64,000 nt of DNA from a beta proteobacterium AAP51 (lineage in GTDB: Bacteria > Pseudomonadota > Gammaproteobacteria > Burkholderiales > Burkholderiaceae_C): positions 1-64,000 of the forward strand of contig LJHT01000016.1 in the NCBI GenBank assembly GCA_001295905.1. The letters are read 5' to 3'. Below the pieces are notes generated by a model. It saw only the letters and a program-made list of their open reading frames with translations. It was not told the origin of the DNA and did no database searches. Numbering within the stretch: position 1 is the stretch's first letter; the number at the start of each line of letters is the position of its first letter. The translations under genes were made by a program, and so were the position numbers. Below are positions 1-8,666 of this stretch, piece by piece.

Positions 1-1635
1 GGGCGGCGGGGCAGGCGGGGCCGGCTGGTCGGGCAGCACGCCCTTGATCAGCGGTTCCTGCTTGGCCTTGGCCTTTTCGTCGGTGCTGCGACGGCGCGTG
101 ATGCCCACCTCGTCGCTGGGCTCCTCGATCATCGTGTAGCTGGCCTGCAGGCTTTCCAGGCGCGGGTCGTCGTGGCGCAGGCGCTCCAGCTTGTAGTTCG
201 GCGTTTCCAGGTGCTTGTTGGGCACCAGCAGCACGGTCACACGCTGCTTGAGTTCGATCTTCGTGATCTCGCTGCGCTTCTCGTTGAGCAGGAAGCTGGT
301 CACTTCCACCGGCACCTGCACATGCACGGCCGCGGTGTTTTCCTTCAGCGCTTCTTCTTGAATGATGCGCAGGATCTGCAGCGCCGAGCTCTCGGTGTCG
401 CGGATGTGGCCGGTGCCGTTGCAGCGCGGGCAGGTGATGTGGTTGCCTTCGCTCAGCGCCGGGCGCAGGCGCTGGCGGCTCAGCTCCAGCAGGCCGAACT
501 TGCTGATGCTGCTGAACTGCACGCGGGCGCGGTCACTGCGCAGCGCGTCGCGCAGGCGCTGTTCGACCTCGCGGCGGTTCTTGCTCTCTTCCATGTCGAT
601 GAAGTCGACGACGATGAGCCCGCCCAGGTCGCGCAGGCGCATCTGGCGCGCCACCTCGTCGGCAGCCTCCAGGTTGGTGCGCGTGGCGGTTTCCTCGATG
701 TCGCTGCCGCGCGTGGCGCGCGCGCTGTTCACGTCCACGCTGACCAGCGCTTCGGTGTGGTCGATGACGATGGCCCCGCCCGACGGCAGGTTCACCGTGC
801 GGCTGAAGGCCGTCTCGATCTGGTGCTCGATCTGGAAGCGGGAAAACAGCGCCGCGTCGTCGCGGTAGCGCTTCACGCGGTGCGCCGTCTCGGGCATCAC
901 GTGGTTCATGAACTGCTGGGCCTGATCGAAGATGTCGTCGGTGTCGATCAGGATCTCGCCGATGTCCGCGGTGAAGTAGTCGCGGATGGCGCGGATGACC
1001 AGGCTGCTTTCCTGGTAGATCAGGTAGGCGCCCTTGCCGCCCTTGGCGGCGCCGTCGATGGCGTCCCAGAGCTTGAGCATGTAGTTCAGGTCCCACTGCA
1101 GCTCTTCGGCGCTGCGGCCGATGCCGGCGGTGCGCGCGATGAGGCTCATGCCCTTGGGGTACTCGAGCTGGTCGAGGTTTTCCTTCAGCTCTTCGCGCTG
1201 CTCGCCCTCGATGCGCCGGCTGACGCCGCCGCCGCGCGGGTTGTTGGGCATCAGCACGAGGTAGCGGCCGGCCAGGCTGACGAAGGTGGTGAGGGCGGCA
1301 CCCTTGTTGCCGCGCTCTTCCTTTTCCACCTGCACCAGCAGGCCGTCGCCTTCCTTCACCACGTCCTGGATGCGCGCGTTCTTGACGTCGGCGCCTTCAC
1401 GGAAGTAGTTGCGGCTGATTTCCTTGAAGGGCAGGAAGCCGTGGCGGTCTTCGCCGTAATCGACGAAACAGGCTTCCAGGCTGGGCTCCACGCGGGTGAT
1501 CACCGCCTTGTAGATGTTGCCCTTGCGCTGTTCGCGCCCCTCGATCTCGGTTTCGAAGTCGAGCAGTTTCTGCCCGTCGACGATGGCCAGGCGCCGCTCT
1601 TCCGGCTGCGTGGCATTGATCAGCATGCGTTTCAT
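1..1635 (-). CDS. rne: Ribonuclease E, N-terminal part (cut by window edge)
   Basis: Endoribonuclease that starts mRNA decay and processes rRNA and tRNA precursors; it is the core of the degradosome. About 545 residues are visible from the start, reading [20 protein letters not shown]. They cover the S1 domain (about residues 36-120) and the catalytic DNase-I-like domain, with the metal-binding aspartates in [11 protein letters not shown] and [11 protein letters not shown], and the zinc-link motif CPRCNGTG. This matches the N-terminal half of RNase E closely. The C-terminal scaffold lies outside the window, so the gene is cut and not broken. The start codon at 1635 has a GGAG about six bases upstream. 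It diverges from rluC, the usual proteobacterial order. Family and gene call are firm. Confidence 0.97.
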   Translation of the reverse strand, partial: MKRMLINATQPEERRLAIVDGQKLLDFETEIEGREQRKGNIYKAVITRVEPSLEACFVDYGEDRHGFLPFKEISRNYFREGADVKNARIQDVVKEGDGLLVQVEKEERGNKGAALTTFVSLAGRYLVLMPNNPRGGGVSRRIEGEQREELKENLDQLEYPKGMSLIARTAGIGRSAEELQWDLNYMLKLWDAIDGAAKGGKGAYLIYQESSLVIRAIRDYFTADIGEILIDTDDIFDQAQQFMNHVMPETAHRVKRYRDDAALFSRFQIEHQIETAFSRTVNLPSGGAIVIDHTEALVSVDVNSARATRGSDIEETATRTNLEAADEVARQMRLRDLGGLIVVDFIDMEESKNRREVEQRLRDALRSDRARVQFSSISKFGLLELSRQRLRPALSEGNHITCPRCNGTGHIRDTESSALQILRIIQEEALKENTAAVHVQVPVEVTSFLLNEKRSEITKIELKQRVTVLLVPNKHLETPNYKLERLRHDDPRLESLQASYTMIEEPSDEVGITRRRSTDEKAKAKQEPLIKGVLPDQPAPPAPPP

Positions 1636-2254
1636 GTGCACTCCATGCGGGGCCTGCAGGCCCCGCTGCTACGGGACAAGGTGCGGCCCTTGCGGGGGCC
1701 CCACCCGTTCTCACATCGATGCACGAAAAACGCGGAAAAACCGGCGGCGCGAAATGCCCTGGACTGCGTTGCTGCCGCCGGGTAACGGCGGTCAGCGGCG
1801 CAGCGTTGGCGCGTGCGCTTGCGGTGCGGCGGCAGGGGCATGCACCGCCAGCCCGCGCCGCCGCGGATCGCGCGGCGGACCCCCCGCGCCTGTGCCGGCA
1901 GCGCAGGGCTGCGGCGCATCGGCGCGTGCTCGGGGGTGTTCGGGAGACGGAAACGGCATGGACTGCTGGGCGCACCGGGCGCGGGTGGCAGGGGCTGGAA
2001 CCAAGGGGACCAGCGCTCTGCCACCACGGATGTTCACGGGTGTCTTGCCTTCGGCGAGACGGGTTCTTCTACGTTTGTCTGCCACCTGCAGCTGCGGCCT
2101 GACGGGTACCTCTGGGGCCCCGACCCGAACGCCCGCTGCGGGCGTTGCATCACCTTTTGCGGCGGGCCGGATGAACCATCATCCGCCCAACCCTCCACGC
2201 CGCCGCTGCAGTGCCCGGGTAAACTCCGATAAATCAAGCACTTACAGCACAAAC
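1636..2254. other. rne/rluC divergent intergenic region, probable long rne leader
   Basis: A 619-base stretch separates the two start codons. I found no convincing protein in it: the open frames here on both strands have Arg/Pro/Ala-rich, shadow-like composition. It holds a perfect palindrome next to the rne start (1647-1666), a second perfect inverted repeat at 2128-2146 with nine-base arms, and a weaker GGATG/CATCC repeat at 2169-2184. In enterobacteria, RNase E controls its own message through a long structured 5' leader. The same logic here is inference from length and structure. Promoters for both genes should lie in it, but I could not place them securely. Confidence 0.6.
1647..1666 (-). 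promoter_or_regulatory. Perfect 20-bp palindrome just upstream of the rne ribosome site
   Basis: Two eight-base arms (GCGGGGCC and GGCCCCGC) around TGCA. In the rne message this folds into a very stable hairpin that ends 11 bases before the start codon and directly abuts the GGAG. A role in feedback control of rne translation or decay is inference. Confidence 0.55.
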
Positions 2255-3256
2255 GTGGAGCGGCAGATTATAGGGGGCAAAGCCGCCGCAACCCCAGGGC
2301 CCGCCCCGGCCCCCGGCGCGGCACCGGCCGTGCGCCACCTGCGGGTGGACGCTGAATCGGCCGGCCAGCGCCTGGACAACTTCCTGCTGCGGGTGCTGAA
2401 GGGCGTGCCCAAGACGCATGTGTACCGCGTCATCCGCTCGGGCGAGGTGCGTGTGAACAAGGGCCGTGCCAGCGCCGACAGCCGCGTGGCCGAAGGCGAC
2501 GATGTGCGCGTGCCCCCCATGCGCCTGCCCGAGCCCACGGCCGCGCCGCCGGCCCCGGCGCGCGAGTTTCCGGTGCTGCTGGAAGACGAACACCTGCTGG
2601 CCATCGCCAAGCCCGCTGGCGTGGCGGTGCACGGCGGCAGCGGTGTGAGCTCGGGCGTGATCGAGCAGCTGCGGTCCTCGCGGCCGGCGGCGCGTTTCCT
2701 GGAACTGGTGCACCGCCTCGACAAGGAAACCTCGGGCGTGCTGCTGCTGGCCAAGAAGCGCAGCGCGCTCACGGCCTTGCAAGACCAGTTCCGCACCCGA
2801 GACACCGGCAAGACCTACGCCGCGCTGGTGTTCGGCGCCTGGCCCGAGAAGCTGAAGGTCATCGACCAGGCGCTGCACAAGGGCCTGGACGCCCAGGGCG
2901 AACGCCATGTGCGCGTGGTGGCCGCCGACCACGCCGACGGCCGGCGCAGCATCACGCTGGTGAAGGTGGCACAGCGCCTGCAGGCCGGCGGCGAGACGCT
3001 GAGCCTGCTGGACGTGACGCTGAAGACCGGCCGCACGCACCAGATTCGCGTGCACCTGGCCAGCAACGGCTGCGCCATCGTCGGCGACCCCAAGTACGGC
3101 GATTTCGCGCGCAACAAGGCCTTCGCGCGCGCCACGCGCTTCGAGCGCATGTTCCTGCATGCGCGCCAGCTGGCTTTCGACCACCCGGCCAGCGGCGAGC
3201 GCATCACCTTGGTGGCGCCGCTGCCGGCCGACTGCGAGACACTTTTGCACCCATGA
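2255..3256 (+). CDS. rluC: 23S rRNA pseudouridine synthase (RluC/RluD family)
   Basis: Converts uridines in 23S rRNA to pseudouridine. An N-terminal S4 RNA-binding domain (about residues 28-90, with GQRLDNFLLRVLKG) is followed by the catalytic RluA-type domain. The signature HRLDKETSG carries the catalytic aspartate at about residue 156, and KTGRTHQIRVHL is the family's C-terminal motif. I chose the GTG at 2255, giving 333 residues. The frame is open further upstream but that part has no family similarity, and there is no ATG near the S4 domain. Its stop overlaps the next start by four bases. RluC rather than RluD is suggested by its position beside rne. Confidence 0.9.
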   Translation: MERQIIGGKAAATPGPAPAPGAAPAVRHLRVDAESAGQRLDNFLLRVLKGVPKTHVYRVIRSGEVRVNKGRASADSRVAEGDDVRVPPMRLPEPTAAPPAPAREFPVLLEDEHLLAIAKPAGVAVHGGSGVSSGVIEQLRSSRPAARFLELVHRLDKETSGVLLLAKKRSALTALQDQFRTRDTGKTYAALVFGAWPEKLKVIDQALHKGLDAQGERHVRVVAADHADGRRSITLVKVAQRLQAGGETLSLLDVTLKTGRTHQIRVHLASNGCAIVGDPKYGDFARNKAFARATRFERMFLHARQLAFDHPASGERITLVAPLPADCETLLHP

Positions 3257-3924
3257 ACACACCCGCCCGCCGCCGCCGCTTCGACCTCATCGCCTTCGAC
3301 TGGGACGGCACGCTCTTCGACAGCACCGGCCTCATCGTGCAGTGCATCCAGGGCGCCTGCCGCGACATCGGCGTGCCGGTGCCCAGCGACGAAGCCGCGG
3401 CCTACGTCATCGGCCTGGGCCTGCACGACGCGCTGCAGCACGCCGTGCCCGGCCTGCCCGCCGAGCGCTACCCCGAACTGGCCCAGCGCTACCGCCACCA
3501 CTACATGGCGCACCGCGACGACCTGGTGCTGTTCACCGGCACCGTGGAGATGCTGCACGCGCTGAAGGCCCGCCAGCACCTGCTGGCCGTGGCCACCGGC
3601 AAGAACCGCCGCGGTCTTGACGATGCGCTGCAGCACGCGCAGCTGCAGGGCCTGTTCGACGCCACGCGCACGGCGGACGAGACCGCCAGCAAGCCGCACC
3701 CGCTGATGCTGCAGGAGCTGATGGCCGAGCTGGGCGTGACCCCCGAACGCACGCTGATGATCGGCGACACCACGCACGACCTGCTGCTGGCCGCCAACGC
3801 CGGCGCGGCGCGCGTGGGGGTGAGCTTTGGCGCGCACGACCCTGCAGCCTTCGCCGCGCACGGCCCGCTCTTCGTGGCCCACAGCACGCACGAACTGCAC
3901 GCCTGGCTGCTGGAAAACGCCTGA
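3253..3924 (+). CDS. HAD-family hydrolase, phosphoglycolate phosphatase-like
   Basis: Haloacid dehalogenase superfamily phosphatase of 223 residues. Motif I is FDWDGTLFDST near residue 14, with nucleophile and acid/base aspartates spaced as DxDGT. An alpha-helical cap follows, then motif III (TASKPHP) and motif IV (MIGDTTHDLLLAANAG). It resembles the Gph/IA subfamily that dephosphorylates small phosphometabolites such as 2-phosphoglycolate, but the substrate cannot be read from the sequence. The start overlaps the rluC stop by four bases, which suggests translational coupling in one operon. Confidence 0.88.
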   Translation: MNTPARRRRFDLIAFDWDGTLFDSTGLIVQCIQGACRDIGVPVPSDEAAAYVIGLGLHDALQHAVPGLPAERYPELAQRYRHHYMAHRDDLVLFTGTVEMLHALKARQHLLAVATGKNRRGLDDALQHAQLQGLFDATRTADETASKPHPLMLQELMAELGVTPERTLMIGDTTHDLLLAANAGAARVGVSFGAHDPAAFAAHGPLFVAHSTHELHAWLLENA

Positions 3925-3949
3925 AGGCTTCCGGCTCGAAAACACCCGC

Positions 3950-4384
3950 GTGAACCCGTTCGACCCGCCCGGCCCCAGCCCCGACGCAGGCCCCGGCCTG
4001 CCGCTGTGCGCCAGCACCGAGGTGGCCGAAACCGGCCGCGCCTGGGTGTGGGACGTGCAGCAGCACGGCCGCCCGGAACGCGCCTTTGTCGTGCGCTTCG
4101 AAGGCCAGCTGCGCGCCTACCTCAACCGCTGCGTGCACGTGCCCACCGAGATGGACTGGCAGCCCGGCGAGTTCTTCGACATCGAAAAGCGCTTCATCCT
4201 GTGCAGCCTGCACGGCGCCACGTACGCCCCCGACAGCGGCCGCTGCGTGGGCGGCCCCTGCGGGCGCGGCCGCCTCACGCCAGTGGCCGTGGCCGAACAG
4301 GGTGGGCAGGTGTATTGGTATCCTTCTCGCGACATCACGCCGGTGCCTTTCGACGAACCGTCGCCACCCCCGGCCACCCCCTGA
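3950..4384 (+). CDS. Rieske [2Fe-2S] domain protein
   Basis: Small soluble Rieske protein of 144 residues. The iron-sulfur ligands are seen as CVH and, about 20 residues later, CSLHGATY, the CxH...CxxH pattern of Rieske clusters. The domain fills the protein, with no membrane anchor and no oxygenase catalytic domain. It may act as a small ferredoxin-like electron carrier; its partner is unknown. I used the GTG at 3950. An in-frame extension upstream overlaps the phosphatase gene and lacks similarity. It lies 25 bases after the phosphatase and 9 bases before the S49 peptidase, in one apparent operon. Confidence 0.85.
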   Translation: MNPFDPPGPSPDAGPGLPLCASTEVAETGRAWVWDVQQHGRPERAFVVRFEGQLRAYLNRCVHVPTEMDWQPGEFFDIEKRFILCSLHGATYAPDSGRCVGGPCGRGRLTPVAVAEQGGQVYWYPSRDITPVPFDEPSPPPATP

Positions 4385-4393
4385 AAGCCCCCC

Positions 4394-5425
4394 ATGAGCA
4401 GCCCTGAAGCCACCCCGCCCGGCGGGCCGGTGGCGCCTGAACCTGCCGCTTCGGCGGCCCCCGCCCCGTCCTCCCCGCCAGCTGCCGCCGCCATGCCTGC
4501 GCGCGCTGCGCTGGAAAGCAGCCTGGAGCGCGTGGCGCTGGAAATGCTGCGCCAGCAGCGGGCCGAGCGCCGCTGGCGCATCTTCTTCCGCCTGGCCTGG
4601 CTGGGCCTGGCGCTGGTGGTGCTGTGGTACACCTTCTTCAGCGGCGTCAGCACCACCACGCACAGCACGCCGCACACGGCGCTGGTGGAAGTGCGCGGCG
4701 AGATCGCGATGGACACCGAAGCCAGCGCCGACCTGCTGGTGGCCGCCCTCAAGAACGCCTTCGAAGACCCCGGCTCGCAGGCCATCGTGCTGCGCATCAA
4801 CTCCCCCGGCGGCAGCCCGGTGCAGAGCGGCATCGTCAACGACGAGATCCGGCGGCTGAAGGAAAAGCACGGCAAGAAGGTCTATGCCGTGGTGGAAGAG
4901 GTGTGTGCCTCGGGCGCGTACTACATCGCCGCCGCAGCCGATGAGATCTACGTCGACAAGGCCAGCATCGTGGGCAGCATCGGCGTGCTGATGGACGGTT
5001 TCGGCTTCACCGGCGCGATGGAGAAGCTGGGCGTCGAGCGCCGCCTGCTTACCGCCGGCCAGAACAAGGCCATGCTCGACCCCTTCAGCCCCGCCAACCC
5101 GGCGCAGACCGCGCTGGCGCAGGCCATGCTCGACCAGATCCACCAGCAGTTCATCGCGGTGGTGAAGCAAGGCCGCGGCGAGCGCCTGAAGGAGACGCCG
5201 GAAACCTTCTCGGGTCTGTTCTGGAACGGCGAAGAGGCCGTGAAGATGGGCCTGGCCGATGGCCTCGGCAACCTGGACTACGTGGCCCGCGAAGTGGTGA
5301 AGGCCGAAGAGGTGGTCGACTACACGCCGCAGGAAAACGTGGCCGAGCGCCTGGCCAAGCGCTTCGGCGCCAGCGTGGGCGCGGGTGCGGTGCGCGCGAT
5401 GCGCGAACTTTCGCCGCTGCGATGA
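4394..5425 (+). CDS. sppA: S49 family signal peptide peptidase, short SppA type
   Basis: Membrane serine peptidase that degrades signal peptides left after protein export. It has a Pro/Ala-rich cytoplasmic N-terminus (about residues 1-35), one transmembrane helix (about 60-80, LAWLGLALVVLWYTFF), and a single S49 peptidase domain. The nucleophile serine sits in CASGAYYIAAAADE and the likely general-base lysine in TAGQNKAMLDPFSP. At 343 residues it matches the short, one-domain form and not the 600-residue double-domain E. coli SppA. Its stop overlaps the psd start as ATGA. Confidence 0.88.
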   Translation: MSSPEATPPGGPVAPEPAASAAPAPSSPPAAAAMPARAALESSLERVALEMLRQQRAERRWRIFFRLAWLGLALVVLWYTFFSGVSTTTHSTPHTALVEVRGEIAMDTEASADLLVAALKNAFEDPGSQAIVLRINSPGGSPVQSGIVNDEIRRLKEKHGKKVYAVVEEVCASGAYYIAAAADEIYVDKASIVGSIGVLMDGFGFTGAMEKLGVERRLLTAGQNKAMLDPFSPANPAQTALAQAMLDQIHQQFIAVVKQGRGERLKETPETFSGLFWNGEEAVKMGLADGLGNLDYVAREVVKAEEVVDYTPQENVAERLAKRFGASVGAGAVRAMRELSPLR

Positions 5426-6342
5426 GCGCGCTGCAGACCACCACGCCGGAAGCCCGGCCCCTGGGTGAGCGCGTGGCCGTGGCCGCGCAGCACCTGCTGC
5501 CCAAGCAACTGCTCACGCAGGCCGCGGGCGCGGTGGCCGGCCTGCAGGGCGGCGCGCTCACCACGGCCGCCATCCGCTGGTTCATCGGTCGCTACGGCGT
5601 GAACATGGCCGAGGCCGCCAACCCCGACCCCGCCAGCTACGCCAGCTTCAACGAGTTCTTCACGCGCCCGCTGAAACCCGGCGCGCGCCCGCTGGCGGCC
5701 GCCGACCTGGTGTGCCCGGTGGACGGCGCCATCAGCCAGTTCGGTGCCATCGACGGCGACCAGATCTTCCAGGCCAAGGGCCACCGCTACAGCACCACCG
5801 CGCTGCTGGGCGGCGACAGCGCCTTGGCCGCGCATTTCCACGGCGGCCACTTCGCCACCATCTACCTCAGCCCCAAGGACTACCACCGCATCCACATGCC
5901 CTGCGCGGGGCGGCTGCTGCGCATGATCCACGTGCCGGGCGAGCTGTTCAGCGTGAACCCGGCCACCGCGCGCGGCGTGCATGGCCTGTTCGCGCGCAAC
6001 GAGCGCGTGGTGTGCGTGTTCGACGGCCCGCAGGGCCTGTGGGTGAATGTGCTGGTGGGCGCCACGATCGTGGGCAGCATGGCCACCACTTGGCACGGCG
6101 TGGTGAACCCGCCGCGGCCCGGCACCGTGCGTGACTGGCGTTATGCCGACCAAAGCATCCAGCTGGCGCAGGGCGCCGAGATGGGCCGCTTCCTGCTGGG
6201 CAGCACCGTGGTGCTGCTGTTCCCGAAAGCCGCCGGCCTGCGCTTCAACCCCACTTGGGCACCGGCCGCGCCGGTGCGCCTGGGCGAGGTGATGGCCACC
6301 CACATGGCCACCCACATGGCCACCTGCAGCCCCGGCGCCTGA
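5422..6342 (+). CDS. psd: Phosphatidylserine decarboxylase proenzyme
   Basis: Makes phosphatidylethanolamine from phosphatidylserine at the inner membrane. The proenzyme cleaves itself at LGST (visible as FLLGSTVVLLFP; serine about residue 261), and the serine becomes the pyruvoyl group. Other family stretches are FNEFFTRPLKPGARP near residue 75 and HFHGGHFATIYLSPKDYHRIHMP near 145, with His residues of the active site. At 306 residues it is close to normal size. The C-terminus carries an odd repeat, MATHMATHMAT, from a 12-bp tandem repeat at 6292-6327. It overlaps the upstream peptidase by four bases and the downstream EamA gene by one. Confidence 0.95.
   Translation: MSALQTTTPEARPLGERVAVAAQHLLPKQLLTQAAGAVAGLQGGALTTAAIRWFIGRYGVNMAEAANPDPASYASFNEFFTRPLKPGARPLAAADLVCPVDGAISQFGAIDGDQIFQAKGHRYSTTALLGGDSALAAHFHGGHFATIYLSPKDYHRIHMPCAGRLLRMIHVPGELFSVNPATARGVHGLFARNERVVCVFDGPQGLWVNVLVGATIVGSMATTWHGVVNPPRPGTVRDWRYADQSIQLAQGAEMGRFLLGSTVVLLFPKAAGLRFNPTWAPAAPVRLGEVMATHMATHMATCSPGA
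6292..6327 (+). repeat. 12-bp tandem repeat at the 3' end of psd
   Basis: Three consecutive units of ATGGCCACCCAC; the third ends TGC instead of CAC. They encode Met-Ala-Thr-His twice, then Met-Ala-Thr-Cys, after the conserved end of Psd. Unit length is a multiple of three, so copy-number change would lengthen the tail without a frameshift. Confidence 0.85.
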
Positions 6343-7316
6343 TGCCAGCGGCCCCGAGCCGCCGCGCCCAGTGGCTGCTGTGGACGGTGCCGGCGCTGTG
6401 GAGCAGCAACTACATCATCGCGCGTGCCGCCGAGGGCGTGATCGCGCCGCACGCGCTGGCCGCCGGGCGCTGGTTGCTGGCCGCGGCCGTGCTGCTGCCT
6501 TTCGTGGCCGCGGTGCTGTGGCAGCACCGCGCGGCGCTGCGGCGCGAGGCCGGCCAGCTGCTGGTGCTGGGTTTCTTCGGCATGTACATCTGCGGCGCCT
6601 GGGTCTACGAGGCCGGCCGCACCACCAGCAGCACCAACATCGCCCTCATCTACGCCGTCACGCCCATGGCCATAGCCGCCGCAGGCACCTGGATGCTGGG
6701 TGAACGCATGCGGCCGGCGCAGTGGCTGGGCGTGGCGCTGGCACTGGCCGGGCTGCTGTTCGTGATTGCGCGCGGCGAGCCGGCGCGGCTGCTGGGGGTG
6801 CAGTTCGTGGCGGGTGATGCGTGGATCACCGCGTGCGCGCTCAGCTGGACGGCCTATTCGGTGCTGCTCAAGCGCTGGCCTTCGACCTTGCCGCCCTTGG
6901 CGCGGCTGGTGGCCATCATCGGCGGCGGGCTGGTGGTGCTGCTGCCCGGCGCCCTTCTGGAAGCCGTGTTCGCGCCCGGCCCGGCCTGGAGCTGGGGCGC
7001 CACCGGCCTGGTGGTGGTGGCGGCCATGGTGCCGGGCGTGCTGTCCTACGGCGCCTATTCGCTGCTGCAGCGCGAGCTGGGTGCCGCGCGCACGGCCATG
7101 ATGCTCTACCTCTCGCCGCTGTACGCCGCCGGGCTGGCCTGGTGGCTGCTGGGCGAGACGCCGGGCTGGTACCACGCGGCGGGCGCTGCGCTCATCCTGC
7201 CCAGCATCTGGCTGGCCACGCGCGGCGGGCCGGCGCAGGAATCGCCAGCGCAGGCCGGGCCGGGCGATCAGCCGAAGAGCCCGGGCGCCGGCACCTCGTC
7301 GTCGTCTTCGGCGTAG
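6342..7316 (+). CDS. EamA/DMT-family membrane transporter
   Basis: Drug/metabolite transporter superfamily protein of 324 residues with two tandem EamA domains and about ten transmembrane helices. The first domain includes SSNYIIARAAEG and ends before residue 135; the second runs to about residue 295. A Ser/Ala-rich tail follows. Such proteins usually export amino acids or metabolites, but the substrate is unknown. I used the ATG at 6342, sharing one base with the psd stop. Its last 49 bases overlap the 3' end of the convergent thymidine kinase gene, so the two tails are coded on both strands. Confidence 0.88.
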   Translation: MPAAPSRRAQWLLWTVPALWSSNYIIARAAEGVIAPHALAAGRWLLAAAVLLPFVAAVLWQHRAALRREAGQLLVLGFFGMYICGAWVYEAGRTTSSTNIALIYAVTPMAIAAAGTWMLGERMRPAQWLGVALALAGLLFVIARGEPARLLGVQFVAGDAWITACALSWTAYSVLLKRWPSTLPPLARLVAIIGGGLVVLLPGALLEAVFAPGPAWSWGATGLVVVAAMVPGVLSYGAYSLLQRELGAARTAMMLYLSPLYAAGLAWWLLGETPGWYHAAGAALILPSIWLATRGGPAQESPAQAGPGDQPKSPGAGTSSSSSA

Positions 7317-7870
7317 AAGCAGCTCGGGCACACGGCGCGGTAGCGCTCGTTGCCGCCGATGACGACCTGCTCGCCTTCCTTCACGCGCCGGCCTTCGCCA
7401 TCCACGCGCAGGTTCATGCTGGCCTTGCGCGCGCAGGCGCAGATGGTCTTCATCTCTTCCAGGTCGTCGGCCAGGGTCAGCAGCGCGGCCGAGCCCGGGA
7501 AGGCGACGCCGCGGAAGTCGCTGCGCAGCCCGTAGCACAGGATGGGCGGCCCGCCGCGGTGGGCCAGGCGGTGCAACTGCTGCACCTGTTCGTGCGTGAG
7601 GAACTGCGCCTCGTCGATCAACACGCAGGCGATGCCAGCGCCCAGGCCCTCGAGGGTGAACTCGGTCTCAGGCCCGAAGGTCTCCACCTGGCGCTGCAGG
7701 CCCAGGCGCGAGCCGATGACGCCCACGCCGGTGCGGTTGTCCAGCGCCGCGGTGAACAGGCGCACGCGCATGCCGCGCTCTTCGTAGTTGTAGGCGGCCT
7801 GCAGCAAGTTGGTGCTCTTGCCGGCGTTCATGGCGGCGTAGCGAAAGTAGAGTTTGCTCACTGCAGTCAC
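7268..7870 (-). CDS. tdk: Thymidine kinase
   Basis: Phosphorylates thymidine to dTMP in the salvage pathway. The P-loop is AAMNAGKSTNLLQ near residue 15; VLIDEAQFL is the Walker-B-like segment with the catalytic Glu; EGEQVVIGGNERY is the thymidine-binding region. Zinc-binding cysteines appear in ICACARKAS and AVCPSCF, as in the E. coli-type enzyme. The start may be GTG 7870 or GTG 7861; the family N-terminus SKLYFRYA fits the second. Convergent with and overlapping the EamA gene. Confidence 0.93.
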   Translation of the reverse strand: MTAVSKLYFRYAAMNAGKSTNLLQAAYNYEERGMRVRLFTAALDNRTGVGVIGSRLGLQRQVETFGPETEFTLEGLGAGIACVLIDEAQFLTHEQVQQLHRLAHRGGPPILCYGLRSDFRGVAFPGSAALLTLADDLEEMKTICACARKASMNLRVDGEGRRVKEGEQVVIGGNERYRAVCPSCFYAEDDDEVPAPGLFG

Positions 7871-7892
7871 TCTACCCGGCTGCCGGGGGGCT

Positions 7893-8579
7893 TCATGCCA
7901 CCAGCAGCCCGCGCTTCTCGATGAACGCCACCACCTCAGCCAGGCCCTGCTGGGTGCGCAGGTTGGTCATCACATAGGGCCGCCGGCCCGCATGGTCGGG
8001 CCGCATGCGCTTCGTGTCGGCTTCCATCACGCCGAGGTCGGCGCCGACGTAGGGCGCGAGGTCGGTCTTGTTGATGACGAAGAGGTCGCTCTTGGTGATG
8101 CCCGGGCCGCCCTTGCGCGGAATCTTCTCTCCGGCGGCGACGTCGATGACGTAGATCGTCAGGTCGCTCAGCTCGGGGCTGAAAGTGGCCGCGAGGTTGT
8201 CGCCGCCGCTTTCGATGAAGACGATGTCGGCCTCGGGGAATTGCTCCAGCAGTCGGTCCACTGCTTCGAGGTTGATGGACGCGTCTTCGCGGATGGCGGT
8301 GTGCGGGCAGCCGCCCGTTTCGACGCCGACGATGCGCTCGGGCGCCAGCGCGCCGGCCACGGTGAGCAGACGCTGGTCTTCCTTGGTGTAGATGTCGTTG
8401 GTGACGACCACCAAGTCCCAGCGCTCACGCATGGCCTTGCACAGCATCTCGACCAGCGTCGTCTTGCCTGAGCCCACCGGCCCGCCCACGCCCACGCGCA
8501 AAGGGGGCAGTTTCTTGGTGCGGCCGGGAATGTGGTGCAGCTTCGTGTTCATGCCGGGCATGATGCACGAAGCGTGCAA
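7893..8579 (-). CDS. ureG: Urease accessory GTPase UreG
   Basis: SIMIBI-class GTPase that powers nickel delivery to apo-urease together with UreE, UreF and UreD. The P-loop [15 protein letters not shown] is near residue 32; [12 protein letters not shown], the [15 protein letters not shown] metal-site motif (CPH) and FVINKTDLA (guanine specificity) are all present. The body is the usual size of about 205-215 residues. The frame opens at 8579, but the Met at 8552 ([20 protein letters not shown]) is an equally good start. It is the last gene of the reverse-strand urease cluster. Confidence 0.96.
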   Translation of the reverse strand: MHASCIMPGMNTKLHHIPGRTKKLPPLRVGVGGPVGSGKTTLVEMLCKAMRERWDLVVVTNDIYTKEDQRLLTVAGALAPERIVGVETGGCPHTAIREDASINLEAVDRLLEQFPEADIVFIESGGDNLAATFSPELSDLTIYVIDVAAGEKIPRKGGPGITKSDLFVINKTDLAPYVGADLGVMEADTKRMRPDHAGRRPYVMTNLRTQQGLAEVVAFIEKRGLLVA

Positions 8580-8666
8580 GGCGGCGGTGGCGGGCGCCCC
8601 AGTGCCAGGCCGGCGGGCTTCAGCGTGTGAACGCCTGAACGCTCACTTCAAGGCTCGCCTCAGCGC

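Noticed and set aside
1-1635. rne as a truncated pseudogene
   Set aside because: The missing part is simply beyond the window edge; all visible catalytic residues are intact.
172-1785. Forward frame antisense to rne
   Set aside because: RNase E on the reverse strand is unambiguous; the forward frame has no family similarity.
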